Below, in pieces: positions 27,535 through 36,230 of a stretch of 36,330 nt of DNA. The notes under the pieces are model-generated. The model had not been told where the DNA came from and made no database searches. It saw only the letters and a program-made list of their open reading frames with translations. Position numbers and translations under genes: made by a program. This DNA is from Actinomycetes bacterium (GTDB taxonomy: Bacteria; Actinomycetota; Acidimicrobiia; Acidimicrobiales; Acidimicrobiaceae): NCBI GenBank assembly GCA_021826315.1, contig JAKAZZ010000022.1, positions 1 through 36,330 on the forward strand, in the 5' to 3' direction. Within the stretch, counting starts at the first letter, position 1; each line of letters opens with the position of its first letter.

Positions 27535-28290
27535 TTGGGTCAAGAAAATAGTCAAAGTAGGTATGTGCGTCGCCGCATTTTCTTTCCGAGCATCGCTATG
27601 GGTTTGCTGCTTGCATCGTGTGGCTTGACGTCGAGCGTCGCGCCAGTGGCAAAGGGCGATCTTTCGACTACAACGACACTTCCGGTTATTGTTCTTCCAT
27701 CTGCTATAAACCCACCCCAACAGGGGACTCCAGTTAGCTCTTCGAATCAGATAGCGCCTCCAAGTCATACAACATTGGCCCCTTCCGCGCCTCCAGTAAT
27801 TGCGGCTCAGAGCGACGCTAATACTGTCTCTGCGGCTTCGTTGGGGCAACCCACCACCACCTCTCCTGCTATTACTTCATCGATAACAACTTCGTCTACT
27901 ACCACCCAGCCAATTTCATCTTCTACCACCCAGGTCACCCAAGCTTCGTCGCTACCTACTCTTGGCCTTTCGAGCGCGTACGTTGGAGGAGTGGGCTTTG
28001 GTTCTATTGAGCCCGCGACAATTTCCCTTGGCGGTGATCCGACAGGTGTTATCTCAGCAGTGGCGTGGAGTTCGTGGGGCGATTCAACGGCGACCGGTAG
28101 CGGTATTGCTGCCTACGTAGCGCCAGGCCAAGCGACGGCGACTGCTATAAGGCAGAGTGCTACTATCGTTGCATTCAATTTAGGCGATTGCAATGGAGAG
28201 ATGGTCTATAGGGACATCTTGTGGTACTTCCCTCAATATGGGCAGTCCGAAACTGCTGCGCGTGCAATTCCAACTTGCCCCATTAATTGA
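27535..28290 (+). CDS. Predicted lipoprotein with Thr/Ser-rich linker
   Basis: 251 aa. A basic start (YVRRR) and a hydrophobic segment lead to a lipobox LLLASC with the acylated Cys at position 29. A ~110-residue Thr/Ser/Pro-rich low-complexity region (repeated TTTT, SSTTQ) follows, then a globular C-terminal domain of ~105 residues (GLSSAYVGGVGFGSIEPATISLGGDPTGVISAV onward) containing a pair of Cys (GDCNGEM and IPTCPIN) that could form a disulfide. Family and function not recognised. The start is TTG with AAGGACGGA upstream. Composition and linker style resemble the large surface protein, so it is probably displayed on the cell envelope. Confidence 0.7.
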   Translation: MGQENSQSRYVRRRIFFPSIAMGLLLASCGLTSSVAPVAKGDLSTTTTLPVIVLPSAINPPQQGTPVSSSNQIAPPSHTTLAPSAPPVIAAQSDANTVSAASLGQPTTTSPAITSSITTSSTTTQPISSSTTQVTQASSLPTLGLSSAYVGGVGFGSIEPATISLGGDPTGVISAVAWSSWGDSTATGSGIAAYVAPGQATATAIRQSATIVAFNLGDCNGEMVYRDILWYFPQYGQSETAARAIPTCPIN

Positions 28291-29168
28291 AGAAAGCGTG
28301 ATACTCGTTTATTGAATTTGAGCTTCGGTCCTTTAGATGACGATATTTCAGTGGCGATCAACCCCTTCGAAGTTTGACGAATCCTTTGAGAGTACCAATG
28401 CTTTCAGGGCTTAATAAGGTCGCCGAAAATACCCGAACACATTCGGTAGGCTCAACTACGGGTGAGATCGTGATGTAGCGACTTGGAGGTTACTCTTTCT
28501 CCTTTCGATGGTTCAAACCGCCGCACAAGTCGCAGCGCTTTATGTCCGCCGGCTTAGATTCAATTTTGTTGATGCTTCGAGCTTCCTTTTCAAATTCAAT
28601 CACCGCTTTGCAAAGTGCAGGTGGGCCCTATTACCTTGAGTGGCGGTGGTTTAACAATTGTAGAAACAAGGTAGCAAGGCGTAAGAGCCGAGCGCCGAAG
28701 ATAAATCGTCCTTGGTTCGTCTCAGTAACGTCCATGTTGGACAGTCCCTTGGTACGCGTTGGTCTCGTTACCGCATCGACTCCACTGTCACGACTTCAAC
28801 GGCAATCTCCGTATCTTCAAACGCCTAATCTCTCGTCGCTGGAGTTAGCGTGAGTGGATACCTGTCACACCTAATCGGCTAATCGCCAGGCGCTCTGTCC
28901 CCAATTCGTTACCCCTCGATTTGCAGGTAAACAGGGCATTATCCGGGTTCGAATCGGAGATTAGGACGAACTTTTGTACCATTAGCCGGATTATTGACGG
29001 ACAATATATTTGTCAAACTTTGTGCTTCTGGAAATGCTGAAATCTGCAGGATCCGGCAGTACGTAGGTAGTCAGGTAAAAGATAGATTCAATGGGCGGCT
29101 ACAGTGTGGCAAAGATATCGGGTCGTCTTCTATGTCAAGATCATCGACATGCCTGCGATGGGTCGTCA
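28291..29168. other. Gene-poor region before the toxin-antitoxin operon
   Basis: About 880 bp. Several ORFs of 80-120 codons overlap one another without ribosome sites or recognisable motifs, and some lie antisense to the toxin gene. A GGTTCGAATC block at about 28950 resembles a tRNA T-loop, but no tRNA can be folded around it. Confidence 0.5.
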
Positions 29169-29603
29169 TTATTGGCCGTAAGGGGGAGCAATACGTCGTG
29201 GATTGGTCGCGAGATATTCGTTTCCCAACCTCCTAACGTACGCGTAATCGTCAGGGCTGAACTTTGTCATCCAAGGCTTTCGCATGCCAGTGATGACTAC
29301 GATAGCGGGTCCAGGAAGCCCTCGCTGTGTGAGCGCCTCAAGGCTCGCATTTTCAAGAATGCAGAAAAGACGAAACTGTTCGCGATTTGGGCCTTGCGAT
29401 CGAATCTCGTAGTATCCGCCCATTTCTCCGTGCATCGCTTCCCACCGCCCGCCACCTGAGAACTGTGGCGGTGGGGCTTCGGAAACAGCGTCGAGTATAG
29501 CGAATAGCCGCGCACGAACATTAACCGGGCACTCATCAAGGAAATCATCAACAGGGACTATGCCAGAAGGATCTAAGTAGAAGATGACGTCCCATGGAAC
29601 CAT
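29169..29603 (-). CDS. RelE/HigB-type toxin (Gp49-like, DUF891)
   Basis: 144-aa protein of the phage Gp49-like/HigB family, ribosome-dependent mRNA interferases of the RelE superfamily. Visible family features are an N-terminal VIFYLDPSGIVPVDDFLDECP, the central GGGRWEAMHGEMGGYYEIR strand, and FRLFCILENASLEALTQRG, which resembles the F-R-x-Y/F core with basic residues, ending in a helical tail. It is encoded 34 bp downstream of an XRE antitoxin gene (the antitoxin-first order is inverted relative to classical higBA, but common for Gp49-like pairs). The toxic activity is predicted, not shown. Confidence 0.82.
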   Translation of the reverse strand: MVPWDVIFYLDPSGIVPVDDFLDECPVNVRARLFAILDAVSEAPPPQFSGGGRWEAMHGEMGGYYEIRSQGPNREQFRLFCILENASLEALTQRGLPGPAIVVITGMRKPWMTKFSPDDYAYVRRLGNEYLATNPRRIAPPYGQ

Positions 29604-29637
29604 GTCGACTAATCGTTCGCCTTTCTAGTTAGGTGGT

Positions 29638-30003
29638 CTAGGGTATCGGTTTTGAAGAATTGTCGGTGTTCGTAACGGTGGATTGGTTCATACTGATTTC
29701 CAAATGAGCACCGAGTACGCTTGCGATTGCCGCTATCGTTTTCAATTCTGGGTTGACTTCGGCGGTGAATAGCCGTCGTACCGCGGCTGGGTTCTTGCCG
29801 ATCATACGAGCGAGCGCGGCCTTTGATATGCCGGCGTCCGCTCGAAGAGAATCGAGTTGACGAATGATGCTGTCTATCTGAGATATTTCTGTTCGGGCCC
29901 GAAGATATTGTTTTTCAAATTCAGAATCGCGCAATTCTCGAGTGCGGCGTTTTTGATAGTGGGAGGTATCAAGTACCGGTATCTCGCTGTTAGTTGCTGC
30001 CAC
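29638..30003 (-). CDS. XRE-family antitoxin/repressor
   Basis: 121-aa DNA-binding antitoxin. After a charged helical N-terminus it carries a helix-turn-helix (about 55-105): LRADAGISKAALARMIGKNPAAVRRLFTAEVNPELKTIAAIASVLGAHLEI, typical of antitoxins partnered with Gp49-like toxins. GTG start with GGAG about 8 bp upstream. It probably neutralises the toxin encoded directly downstream and represses the operon by binding the palindrome upstream of its own start. Confidence 0.85.
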   Translation of the reverse strand: MAATNSEIPVLDTSHYQKRRTRELRDSEFEKQYLRARTEISQIDSIIRQLDSLRADAGISKAALARMIGKNPAAVRRLFTAEVNPELKTIAAIASVLGAHLEISMNQSTVTNTDNSSKPIP

Positions 30004-30034
30004 TGAAACTCCGTATCACTCTAAAATTAGTTTA

Positions 30035-30058
30035 AAGTGTATCATCTACGTTACACTT
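30035..30058. promoter_or_regulatory. Probable antitoxin operator
   Basis: Inverted repeat AAGTGTA-N10-TACACTT, 32 bp upstream of the antitoxin start and overlapping its promoter region. Position and symmetry match autoregulation by an XRE antitoxin dimer. A further TTACACTT copy occurs around 30258. Confidence 0.55.
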
Positions 30059-30450
30059 CTAGACCAACTTTACTTTTGATCTGTGATTATTAACTACTTG
30101 TGCGTTTTCCCGCTTGTGATTACTGGTTTTTGGAAAAAGGGGGATGGTCAAGATTCGGAGACCAGCATGTGTCGCGCTAAAGTTGGACAGCCTTTGTATG
30201 GGCAAATCGTGTTTACGGTTACCTTCTAGATGCGTACGGCGACTGCGCCCTAAAAGTTACACTTAGGGGAACGAGAGTACTTTTCATCCTCTCGAATTAT
30301 GAGTAACTAAATCTGCCGAAAAAGACGGGATATCTTCAGGTATCAATCGTGATTTGAACCTTTAGGTGACTTTCCTCAATCTTCGTAAGTATCCGGATGT
30401 GCACTTAGCAATCGCAAGGTCCCAGCAAGTGCTCGTTCTTTTGAGTCGGT
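30059..30450. other. Intergenic region upstream of the interrupted gene
   Basis: About 390 bp. A 36-codon plus-strand ORF from GTG 30365 overlaps the start of the next gene (stop at 30474) and could be the tail of a partner gene, but I do not recognise it. Nothing else is evident. Confidence 0.4.
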
Positions 30451-30582
30451 ATGACGAAAGTAGAGGCTCTTGATCGAGAACGAATACGGGACCTGCTATC
30501 CGAATTGGGCAAAATGTTAGGAGACGATGGTATCTCCGGTCAGGTGCATCTAGTGGGCGGGGGAGTAGTTGCTCTTGCCTGA
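30451..30582 (+). pseudogene. Truncated DUF6036-like nucleotidyltransferase gene
   Basis: 43 codons: ALDRERIRDLLSELGKMLGD then DGISGQVHLVGGGVVALA. This matches the N-terminus of small nucleotidyltransferase-fold proteins (LVGGGAMALA-type motif) found in toxin-antitoxin-like operons. The frame ends exactly where the IS21-family end sequence begins (TGACTTTTCC), so the insertion seems to have cut the gene. The remainder is not found to the right in the window. Assignment rests on a short but characteristic segment. Confidence 0.55.
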
Positions 30583-30591
30583 CTTTTCCAT

Positions 30592-30670
30592 AATCTTTGG
30601 ACCAGCACGCCGAAATCTTTGGACCATGATTCCACAATCTTTGGACCAGCACGCCGAAATCATTGGACCA
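30592..30670. repeat. Four 13-bp direct repeats with 22-bp period
   Basis: AATCTTTGGACCA at 30592, 30614 and 30636, and AATCATTGGACCA at 30658. Copies 1-2 and 3-4 are each joined by GCACGCCGA, so the unit is really a 44-bp duplication. The 22-bp step equals two helical turns and places all sites on one DNA face, as expected for transposase binding. Confidence 0.9.
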
Positions 30671-30741
30671 CCTAAATATCGATCTGATTAGCTTGCCTTG
30701 ACGTTTGAATTAAGTCGCAAATGTCAGGGAGGTAGTCATAG

Positions 30742-31008
30742 ATGAGTTCAAAGAAATGGAAGGTGGATATGAGAGATATCCGTAATATGTTGGCACTTGT
30801 AGCCAAAGACCAATACAGCGCTAGAGAGATAGCAGAATCGCTTGGTATCTCCCATCAAAGCGTCCTTCGACATCTAGCCAAGTTAGAAGATGCTGGCATA
30901 TCTGCATCGCAAGCGCTCGAATATGTAAGCACCGTCTTCCATAAAGCCAACTTGATGATAGGTCGAAGTTTGCGCTCCTGGAAATACTGGATGGATGGAA
31001 ACTCTTGA
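30742..31008 (+). pseudogene. istA-like transposase N-terminus (degenerate)
   Basis: 88 codons with a good ribosome site (AGGGAGG, 9 bp upstream). Residues about 10-55 (MRDIRNMLALVAKDQYSARE then IAESLGISHQSVLRHLAKLEDAGIS) form the N-terminal HTH of IS21 IstA transposases. The integrase catalytic domain (IstA is ~400-500 aa) is absent. Around 30950 similarity seems to pass to another frame (DRSKFALLE, open to 31169), suggesting a frameshift followed by decay. It could alternatively be an unrelated small HTH protein, but the adjacent terminal repeats favour IS21. Confidence 0.6.
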
Positions 31009-31169
31009 CTGAAATAATCCCAGTTAACACGACCAAATGGGTGACATCACTCCTCGAAACAATATTTCTTATCATCGAGCCTTCGAAAAGTAACAAAAGG
31101 GACGGAAAAAGGATGGCGAGGTATCCGACAAACCTGCTCTACGCCATCAATTTTCACCGAATGAACTAA

Positions 31170-31491
31170 TCATTTTCGTAAAAGGCCCAAAATGTAAGTA
31201 AGGTTACGTTGAAATTGGTCTTAATTCGGTCTGTGTGTTTAGAATCCGCGAAGAATTGATTCGGCTCTTCGACTGGAATATCATCTAATTTACTTCGTGG
31301 ATAGTTTTATTTTGCAACTGATCCATGACTAGGTTAATTTACCGAAGAATGCACCCGTTCGCGGTAATAGAGCGCGTTGCGTATGGCGGGTATCATTTTT
31401 AATTAAATGATTGTGTGCTTTAAATCTCGAGTTAGTGTGCAATGCGGCACTTTTTTTTGCATCATCAAACTGAAATGCCCCATATTGTAGC
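31170..31491. other. AT-rich region upstream of the CRISPR-Cas locus
   Basis: About 320 bp between the insertion-sequence remnant and the tracrRNA promoter. No gene, repeat or RNA recognised; it may hold decayed transposon sequence. Confidence 0.45.
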
Positions 31492-31497
31492 TATACT
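31492..31497 (+). promoter_or_regulatory. -10 element of the tracrRNA promoter
   Basis: TATACT, 7-8 bp before the predicted 5' end of the anti-repeat. The -35 region (about 31469-31474) is a poor match, so the promoter is suggested mainly by position. Confidence 0.45.
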
Positions 31498-31503
31498 TTC
31501 AAA

Positions 31504-31598
31504 TGGGTCTTGAGGAGACTTCCCAGTAAGAGATACGGCTTCGGCTGTATTCTTGAATTCTTCGCCCCCTTCTCTTCTGAGAGGGGGGCTCGTTATTT
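31504..31598 (+). ncRNA. tracrRNA of the type II-C system
   Basis: The 5' anti-repeat TTGAGGAGACTTCCCAG (31510-31526) equals the plus-strand sequence of the CRISPR repeat at 36290-36306; pairing with minus-strand crRNA extends to 22 bp with one mismatch. A hairpin follows (GATACGGC-TTCG-GCTGTATTC, about 31531-31552) with the extra-stable C(UUCG)G tetraloop, then a linker and an 11-bp terminal hairpin. It guides processing and loading of crRNA on Cas9. Its place directly upstream of cas9 on the same strand is usual for type II-C. 5' and 3' ends are predicted. Confidence 0.85.
31564..31589 (+). terminator. Terminal hairpin of the tracrRNA
   Basis: GCCCCCTTCTC pairs with GAGAGGGGGGC (one G-U pair) around a TTCT loop, followed by TCGTTATTT. 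It probably both ends the tracrRNA and forms its 3' hairpin bound by Cas9. The imperfect T-run may allow read-through into cas9. Confidence 0.65.
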
Positions 31599-31663
31599 AA
31601 ACTCGGTAGTAAAAACTTCGTTATATTTAATAAACTGCTACACCACTTCGCTATTGTAAGTTT

Positions 31664-34600
31664 ATGACGACAAATGTATCTCTAAATTGGCGTTTAGGCG
31701 TCGACGCAGGTAACCGATCGATTGGCCTATCGGCGGTCGAATATGACGATACTGGTAATCCATTGAGAATCTTGTCTGCCGTTTCTTATATTCATGACGG
31801 TGGAATCGATGAGGAAAAGGTACCCGATTCACGAAAGGCCAAGGCGGGGGTTGCGCGAAGGGTTCGGAGAATGCGTAAGTACCGGAAGGGTAGATTGAAC
31901 GGCCTTAGGCGATTTCTATCCGAGAGTGGTATCGGAATTGAGACGGAGATAGCTCCTCAAACTTATCAAGCCTGGATCGCTCGGTCACGCCTTTCTCGCG
32001 AGTATGTGGTTGATCCTCAAGAACGTGCCGAGCTGCTAGCTAGGGCAATCCTTCATATTGCACACTTTCGCGGTTGGAGAAATCCATGGAAGGGTATAAA
32101 TTCGCTTCGTGAATTACCAATTCCGTCACAGTCGCTATCGGAGATGCTGGAGTTCGCAAATCGTAAGTTCGAATTTGCCGAAGGAGATGCACCTAGAACG
32201 ATTGGGGATCTCGGAGCACTGGCGGCGCGTTCGACAGAGGTGAGGGTCCGCCCCAGAGTTACCGTGGAATCTTCATCTAAGAAGACGAAGGTGGAGGATA
32301 TACCACTTACTTCTTCCCTTCTTTTTAATCAGATAAAACAAGAAGACGTTCTTGCTGAATTAGAAGCGATCTTAGAGATGCAAGGCGTTGATGATAAATT
32401 GCGATCCGAAATAGTTGATCGCGTCTTTCACCAAAAGAAACCTTATGTAAAGGCAGAAGCTGTTGGTAGGGACCATTTTGATGGATCGCCACGTGCGCTT
32501 CGCGCCTCGCTTGAGTTTCAGGAATTTAGGATTCGTGATAAAGTCGCGAATTTACGTCAACTCGTTGCAGGAAACAAGGTTCCATTACCGTTAGAGGTTT
32601 CGAATGCCATGGTTGACTATCTCATGAGCTATCGAGACCCTAGTCCGGTTTATTGGAATGTACTTGGTGAGTTGTTCTCGATTCCGGAGGAGCAGTTATC
32701 GGTAGAGAAGTCTCCAGATGGTTCTTCTTTGCGGGCTCCGCTAAATGATACCCTAAGGATTATGACATCGAAGACGATACCAAAGGCCGTCACTTCTTGG
32801 TGGGCCGAGGCGCCATACGATCTTCAGTCCGAACTCATTAGCTATATTGCGGATCCAGTTGAGTCCGAGTTGTCGCCAGAGATTGAGGACCTCTTTATAC
32901 GACTTAGTGACGACGAGGTCAGTAAGTTGATCGGGCTTAAATTTGCAAGCGGTCGCTCTTCTTACGGACGTGAAACACTTCGCAAGCTGAATGCTGCCAT
33001 GAGAGATCACGGTTACGATCTCTACACCGCAAGAAGCGTTGTCTTTGATGCTCCTCCTGACTGGCGCCCGCCGCTTCCGTTGTTTGATTCACAAACAGGA
33101 CAGCCCGCCGTCGATCGGAACCTAGCTATTGTGCGTAGATTTTTGATGGCAGCAACGGAAAAGTGGGGAACCCCTTCGAGGGTAGTAATTGAGCACCAGC
33201 GTGACGGATTTATATCGCCAGAAGAGGCTAGAAAGATCGAATACGAGCAATCGCGAACTCGAAAGCAAAATGACGATATTCGCGAAGAGTTGATTGCGTC
33301 AGGTATATCCCATCCGCGAAAGTACGATATTCGCAAAAAGCGACTTCTTCAGCTGCAAAATACAACTTGCCTTTACTGCGGTGATCCAATAACGTGGGAA
33401 ACGACTGAGCTCGACCACATCGTTCCAAGGGCCGATGGGGGTTCGAATCGGGTATCAAACTTAGCTGCCGTGTGCCGACGATGTAACGCTGCGAAGGGTC
33501 GAATGACTTTTTACACATTCGCTAACAGCGGCAGAGTTACCGCGGTATCTCTCGATGATGCAATCAAGAGAGTTCGCGGTTGGCTGAAGCCTGACATGCG
33601 ATTCGATCAAAAGCAGTTCAAGGCATATCAAGATGAAGTAGTCAATCGACTCAAGCGCAAAACCTTCGACGAACCAATCGATGACCGTTCTTTCGCATCC
33701 ACTGCATACGCGGCTGTGGAAATCCGTGAGCGCGTTGAAGACTTTCTAGTGAGGCGATGTGCGCTAGAACCAAAAGAAGCTCACCATCGCGTAGTTGTGT
33801 TTAACGGCAGAGTCACCTCTCTAGCTCGCAAGGCAGCTCAATTTGACCGTCATGTGAACTTGCGTGGCGCGGGATTCAAGACGAGATTAGATCGCCGCCA
33901 TCACGCACTGGACGCTACAATCGTTACTTCGTTGTCGGCGATGGTTGCCCAAGGGCTTGTTACTATCGACGAAAAGCGACAGGGCCTCAAGTCTGAAGGT
34001 CTACCAGGGTGGCAGAGTGAAGATATTGCATCATTCCTAACTTCTGAACTCGCAAGCGTCTACTTTCGTTGGTTGCGACAGGCAACAGGTTTGGCTGGAC
34101 TTCTCGGTGCGCACCTTGATAACGATAAAGTGCCCGTGATAAATCCTCATCGTCTCACTGTTAGGTTCGGAAGCCTGCATCAAGAATCAATAGATCCATT
34201 GTTGAAAATTGAGCTTGGGTCTTCGTTTGATTCATCAACAATAAGGAGAGTTGTCGATCCAAATATCTATCTCACATTAAGGGAACTTGAGGTAATAGCG
34301 GGATTGAAGGGAGGAGGGATCGAATTCGATGCGGGACGCGATGTTGTGCTTCCGAACCGGAAAGTACTCCATTCCGAAGATTTGATTGATGTTTTCCCAT
34401 TCAATGAGGGTGGCCTCAAAGTTGCAAATGGCTGCGTCAAGCTCGGCTCGTTTCATCATGCGCGGGTCTATGCGTGGAAAGATAAAAAAGGTTCAATCAA
34501 ATTTGGAATTCTTCGAGTATTTGCAGGTGAAATGGCAAAGATAGGGCTTACGGATGACGTTGACGTTTTAACGGCGCCTATACCTATCTGGTCGGAGTCT

Positions 34601-35026
34601 TATCGCTTGGCTGATCCAGGAGCAATTAATGCCCTTGAGACGATGAACGCAATCCAAATTGGTTGGCTCACGGTGGGTGACGAGTTCGACTTCGGTGACC
34701 CGTCTGATGTGCCGGGTAGCGGTGTCATTCGCACATTTTTAGCGGAGTTTCCGGAGCGGCGATGGTCGTTGGACGGGATTCCTAGCACTTCTAGGCTTCG
34801 CCTCCGACCACTGTACCTGGCCAAAGAAGGTTTCGACGAAGGTTTCTCTTCGGAAAGTCGGGCCATGGTTGACCGACCTGGTTGGCTGCCAGCTGTGGGA
34901 GTAGTTTTTAGTTCGCCAAAACTTACAGTCATCCGCAGAACAACGTTAGGTCAACCTCGATGGAATGGCGACCATATGCCGAGATCTTGGAGCCCGTATA
35001 AGAAAGCGCTGGAAGTACTAGGGTGA
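31664..35026 (+). CDS. cas9: CRISPR-associated endonuclease Cas9, type II-C
   Basis: 1120-aa RNA-guided DNA endonuclease. RuvC-I: Asp14 in LGVDAGNRSIGLSAVEYD. An arginine-rich bridge helix (about 57-86: RKAKAGVARRVRRMRKYRKG) follows, then a helical recognition lobe (about 90-490). RuvC-II: Glu510 in VVIEHQRDG. HNH: His585 in ELDHIVPRADGG with Asn608, plus a zinc pair CLYC (569/572) and CRRC (604/607). RuvC-III: His747 and Asp750 in HHALDATIV. The ~300-residue C-terminus should hold wedge and PAM-interacting domains. All nuclease residues are intact. Length and HNH zinc motifs resemble the compact actinobacterial Cas9 of Acidothermus. No Shine-Dalgarno precedes the ATG. It overlaps cas1 by 4 bp. 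Confidence 0.97.
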   Translation: MTTNVSLNWRLGVDAGNRSIGLSAVEYDDTGNPLRILSAVSYIHDGGIDEEKVPDSRKAKAGVARRVRRMRKYRKGRLNGLRRFLSESGIGIETEIAPQTYQAWIARSRLSREYVVDPQERAELLARAILHIAHFRGWRNPWKGINSLRELPIPSQSLSEMLEFANRKFEFAEGDAPRTIGDLGALAARSTEVRVRPRVTVESSSKKTKVEDIPLTSSLLFNQIKQEDVLAELEAILEMQGVDDKLRSEIVDRVFHQKKPYVKAEAVGRDHFDGSPRALRASLEFQEFRIRDKVANLRQLVAGNKVPLPLEVSNAMVDYLMSYRDPSPVYWNVLGELFSIPEEQLSVEKSPDGSSLRAPLNDTLRIMTSKTIPKAVTSWWAEAPYDLQSELISYIADPVESELSPEIEDLFIRLSDDEVSKLIGLKFASGRSSYGRETLRKLNAAMRDHGYDLYTARSVVFDAPPDWRPPLPLFDSQTGQPAVDRNLAIVRRFLMAATEKWGTPSRVVIEHQRDGFISPEEARKIEYEQSRTRKQNDDIREELIASGISHPRKYDIRKKRLLQLQNTTCLYCGDPITWETTELDHIVPRADGGSNRVSNLAAVCRRCNAAKGRMTFYTFANSGRVTAVSLDDAIKRVRGWLKPDMRFDQKQFKAYQDEVVNRLKRKTFDEPIDDRSFASTAYAAVEIRERVEDFLVRRCALEPKEAHHRVVVFNGRVTSLARKAAQFDRHVNLRGAGFKTRLDRRHHALDATIVTSLSAMVAQGLVTIDEKRQGLKSEGLPGWQSEDIASFLTSELASVYFRWLRQATGLAGLLGAHLDNDKVPVINPHRLTVRFGSLHQESIDPLLKIELGSSFDSSTIRRVVDPNIYLTLRELEVIAGLKGGGIEFDAGRDVVLPNRKVLHSEDLIDVFPFNEGGLKVANGCVKLGSFHHARVYAWKDKKGSIKFGILRVFAGEMAKIGLTDDVDVLTAPIPIWSESYRLADPGAINALETMNAIQIGWLTVGDEFDFGDPSDVPGSGVIRTFLAEFPERRWSLDGIPSTSRLRLRPLYLAKEGFDEGFSSESRAMVDRPGWLPAVGVVFSSPKLTVIRRTTLGQPRWNGDHMPRSWSPYKKALEVLG

Positions 35027-35910
35027 GCGCCCCATGGCGAATAATCGACCTTACTGAGTACGAAGGTGAGATATTTGCATCGAAGGGTCATCTGAACGCT
35101 GGAACTAAAAGTGCAGCACTCGCGGATATTGTTGCAATTCTTTTTGGTACGAAGAACTTGATCCATTCGTCGGTCTTCGATCGAGCAGCTGCTTTCGACA
35201 TTGTTTTGCTCCACTGCAATTGGGCAAATGTTCCGATATCTTCGACTATTCCTTGGTCTGAGAATACTCGTGTCGCAGCACGTCATATTGCCCAGGCGAA
35301 CCTTGAAATCCCAAGACAAAAGAATGCGTGGATGAGAATAGTAAAAGCCAAGGTTAAAGGACAAGCAAATAACTTGAAAGTAGCTGGAGACATTGATGGT
35401 CATAAGTTCTTAGTTGAACTTGCTGATGGCGTAAGGTCGGGGGACCCAGCAAATATTGAAGGGCAAGCTGCGAAATACTACTGGCGTCGGTTTTTTGACG
35501 ATCGATCGTTTCGTCGGGTGGCCGGCGGAACGCTTTCCTTCAATACTCATTTGAACTACGGATATTCAATATTGAGAGGACGTGTCCTACGTGCCGTTCT
35601 AGAGGCAGGCCTTTGGCCTTCGCTAGGAATTTGGCATTCGAATCGAAGTAATACCTTCGCGTTAGCCGATGATCTTATTGAGCCATTTAGACCAGCGGTT
35701 GATCTGGTGGCCCGGTCTATTGGAGGCGGTGAACTCGATAGAGATGCCAAGAAGGCTCTTGCCGCGGTTTTGGATATGCCGGTTTTGCGCTCGGACTTTA
35801 CGCTTTCAAGCGAAATTTCGAGATTTTCGCAAAGATTTGCAAACTATGTAGAAGGAAAGGAAAAGTTCTTATCAGTTCCGATTTTTGGCGGTGAATATGA
35901 AGAAGCGTGA
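35023..35910 (+). CDS. cas1: CRISPR integrase Cas1
   Basis: 295-aa integrase that, with Cas2, inserts new spacers. Predicted metal ligands are Glu146 (NIEGQAAKYYW), His205 (GIWHSNRSN) and Asp216/217 with Glu220 (ADDLIEPFRP). The segment SFNTHLNYGYSILRGRVLRAVLEAGLWPSLG is the hallmark of type II Cas1. The GTG start overlaps the cas9 stop (GTGA) and the 3' end overlaps cas2, so the three genes form one translationally coupled operon. No csn2 or cas4 is present, which defines subtype II-C. Confidence 0.96.
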   Translation: MSAPWRIIDLTEYEGEIFASKGHLNAGTKSAALADIVAILFGTKNLIHSSVFDRAAAFDIVLLHCNWANVPISSTIPWSENTRVAARHIAQANLEIPRQKNAWMRIVKAKVKGQANNLKVAGDIDGHKFLVELADGVRSGDPANIEGQAAKYYWRRFFDDRSFRRVAGGTLSFNTHLNYGYSILRGRVLRAVLEAGLWPSLGIWHSNRSNTFALADDLIEPFRPAVDLVARSIGGGELDRDAKKALAAVLDMPVLRSDFTLSSEISRFSQRFANYVEGKEKFLSVPIFGGEYEEA

Positions 35911-36220
35911 TCCAATGTGGGTTTTAGTTATGTTTGATCTCCCAACCTTGACCTCAGTTGAGAGGCGAGATGCCTCGAAGTATAGGGAGTACCTGAAGCA
36001 CATCGGTTTCGATATGGTTCAGCTCAGTGTATATGCGAGATACCTACCGAATTCCGGATACCTTGCAACACTATATAAGAAGATTGAAATAGTAATTCCT
36101 GATGATGGGGATGTTCGAGCGTTGGCTGTTACGGATATTGAATGGTCGCGAACTATGCACTTCCAAGGTAAAAAACGAGTTCAGGTTGAAGAAGTTCCCG
36201 AACAATTACTCATTTTTTAG
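35897..36220 (+). CDS. cas2: CRISPR-associated protein Cas2
   Basis: 107-aa ferredoxin-fold partner of Cas1 in spacer integration. Asp14 in WVLVMFDLP is the conserved position of the family, and FDMVQLSVYARYLPN follows as usual, with a C-terminal strand ending EVPEQLLIF. The frame is open from TTG 35885, but ATG 35897 is the best start and overlaps the end of cas1 by 14 bp. Last gene of the operon; followed by a hairpin and the array. Confidence 0.95.
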   Translation: MKKRDPMWVLVMFDLPTLTSVERRDASKYREYLKHIGFDMVQLSVYARYLPNSGYLATLYKKIEIVIPDDGDVRALAVTDIEWSRTMHFQGKKRVQVEEVPEQLLIF

Positions 36221-36230
36221 AACGTTAAAA

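Larger units (their letters stand above)
30580..31169 (+). mobile_element. Remnant of an IS21-family insertion sequence (left end)
   Basis: Begins with TG and carries four copies of AATCTTTGGACCA (one with a T-to-A change) at exactly 22-bp steps, like the multiple transposase-binding repeats at IS21 ends, followed by an istA-like start. No istB and no right end are visible before the CRISPR locus, so the element is truncated. The right boundary given is the end of the last open frame with a possible istA relic and is approximate. Confidence 0.65.

Noticed and set aside
28542-28853. 103-codon plus-strand ORF
   Set aside because: No ribosome site, no motif, and composition unlike the neighbouring genes.
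28940-28990. tRNA or tRNA fragment around GGTTCGAATC
   Set aside because: The flanking bases do not form a proper T-stem, and no acceptor, D or anticodon arms can be found.
30592-30670. 22-bp-spaced repeats as a degenerate CRISPR array
   Set aside because: The intervals are only 9 bp and themselves repeat; the pattern fits IS21 terminal binding sites and lies next to an istA-like start.
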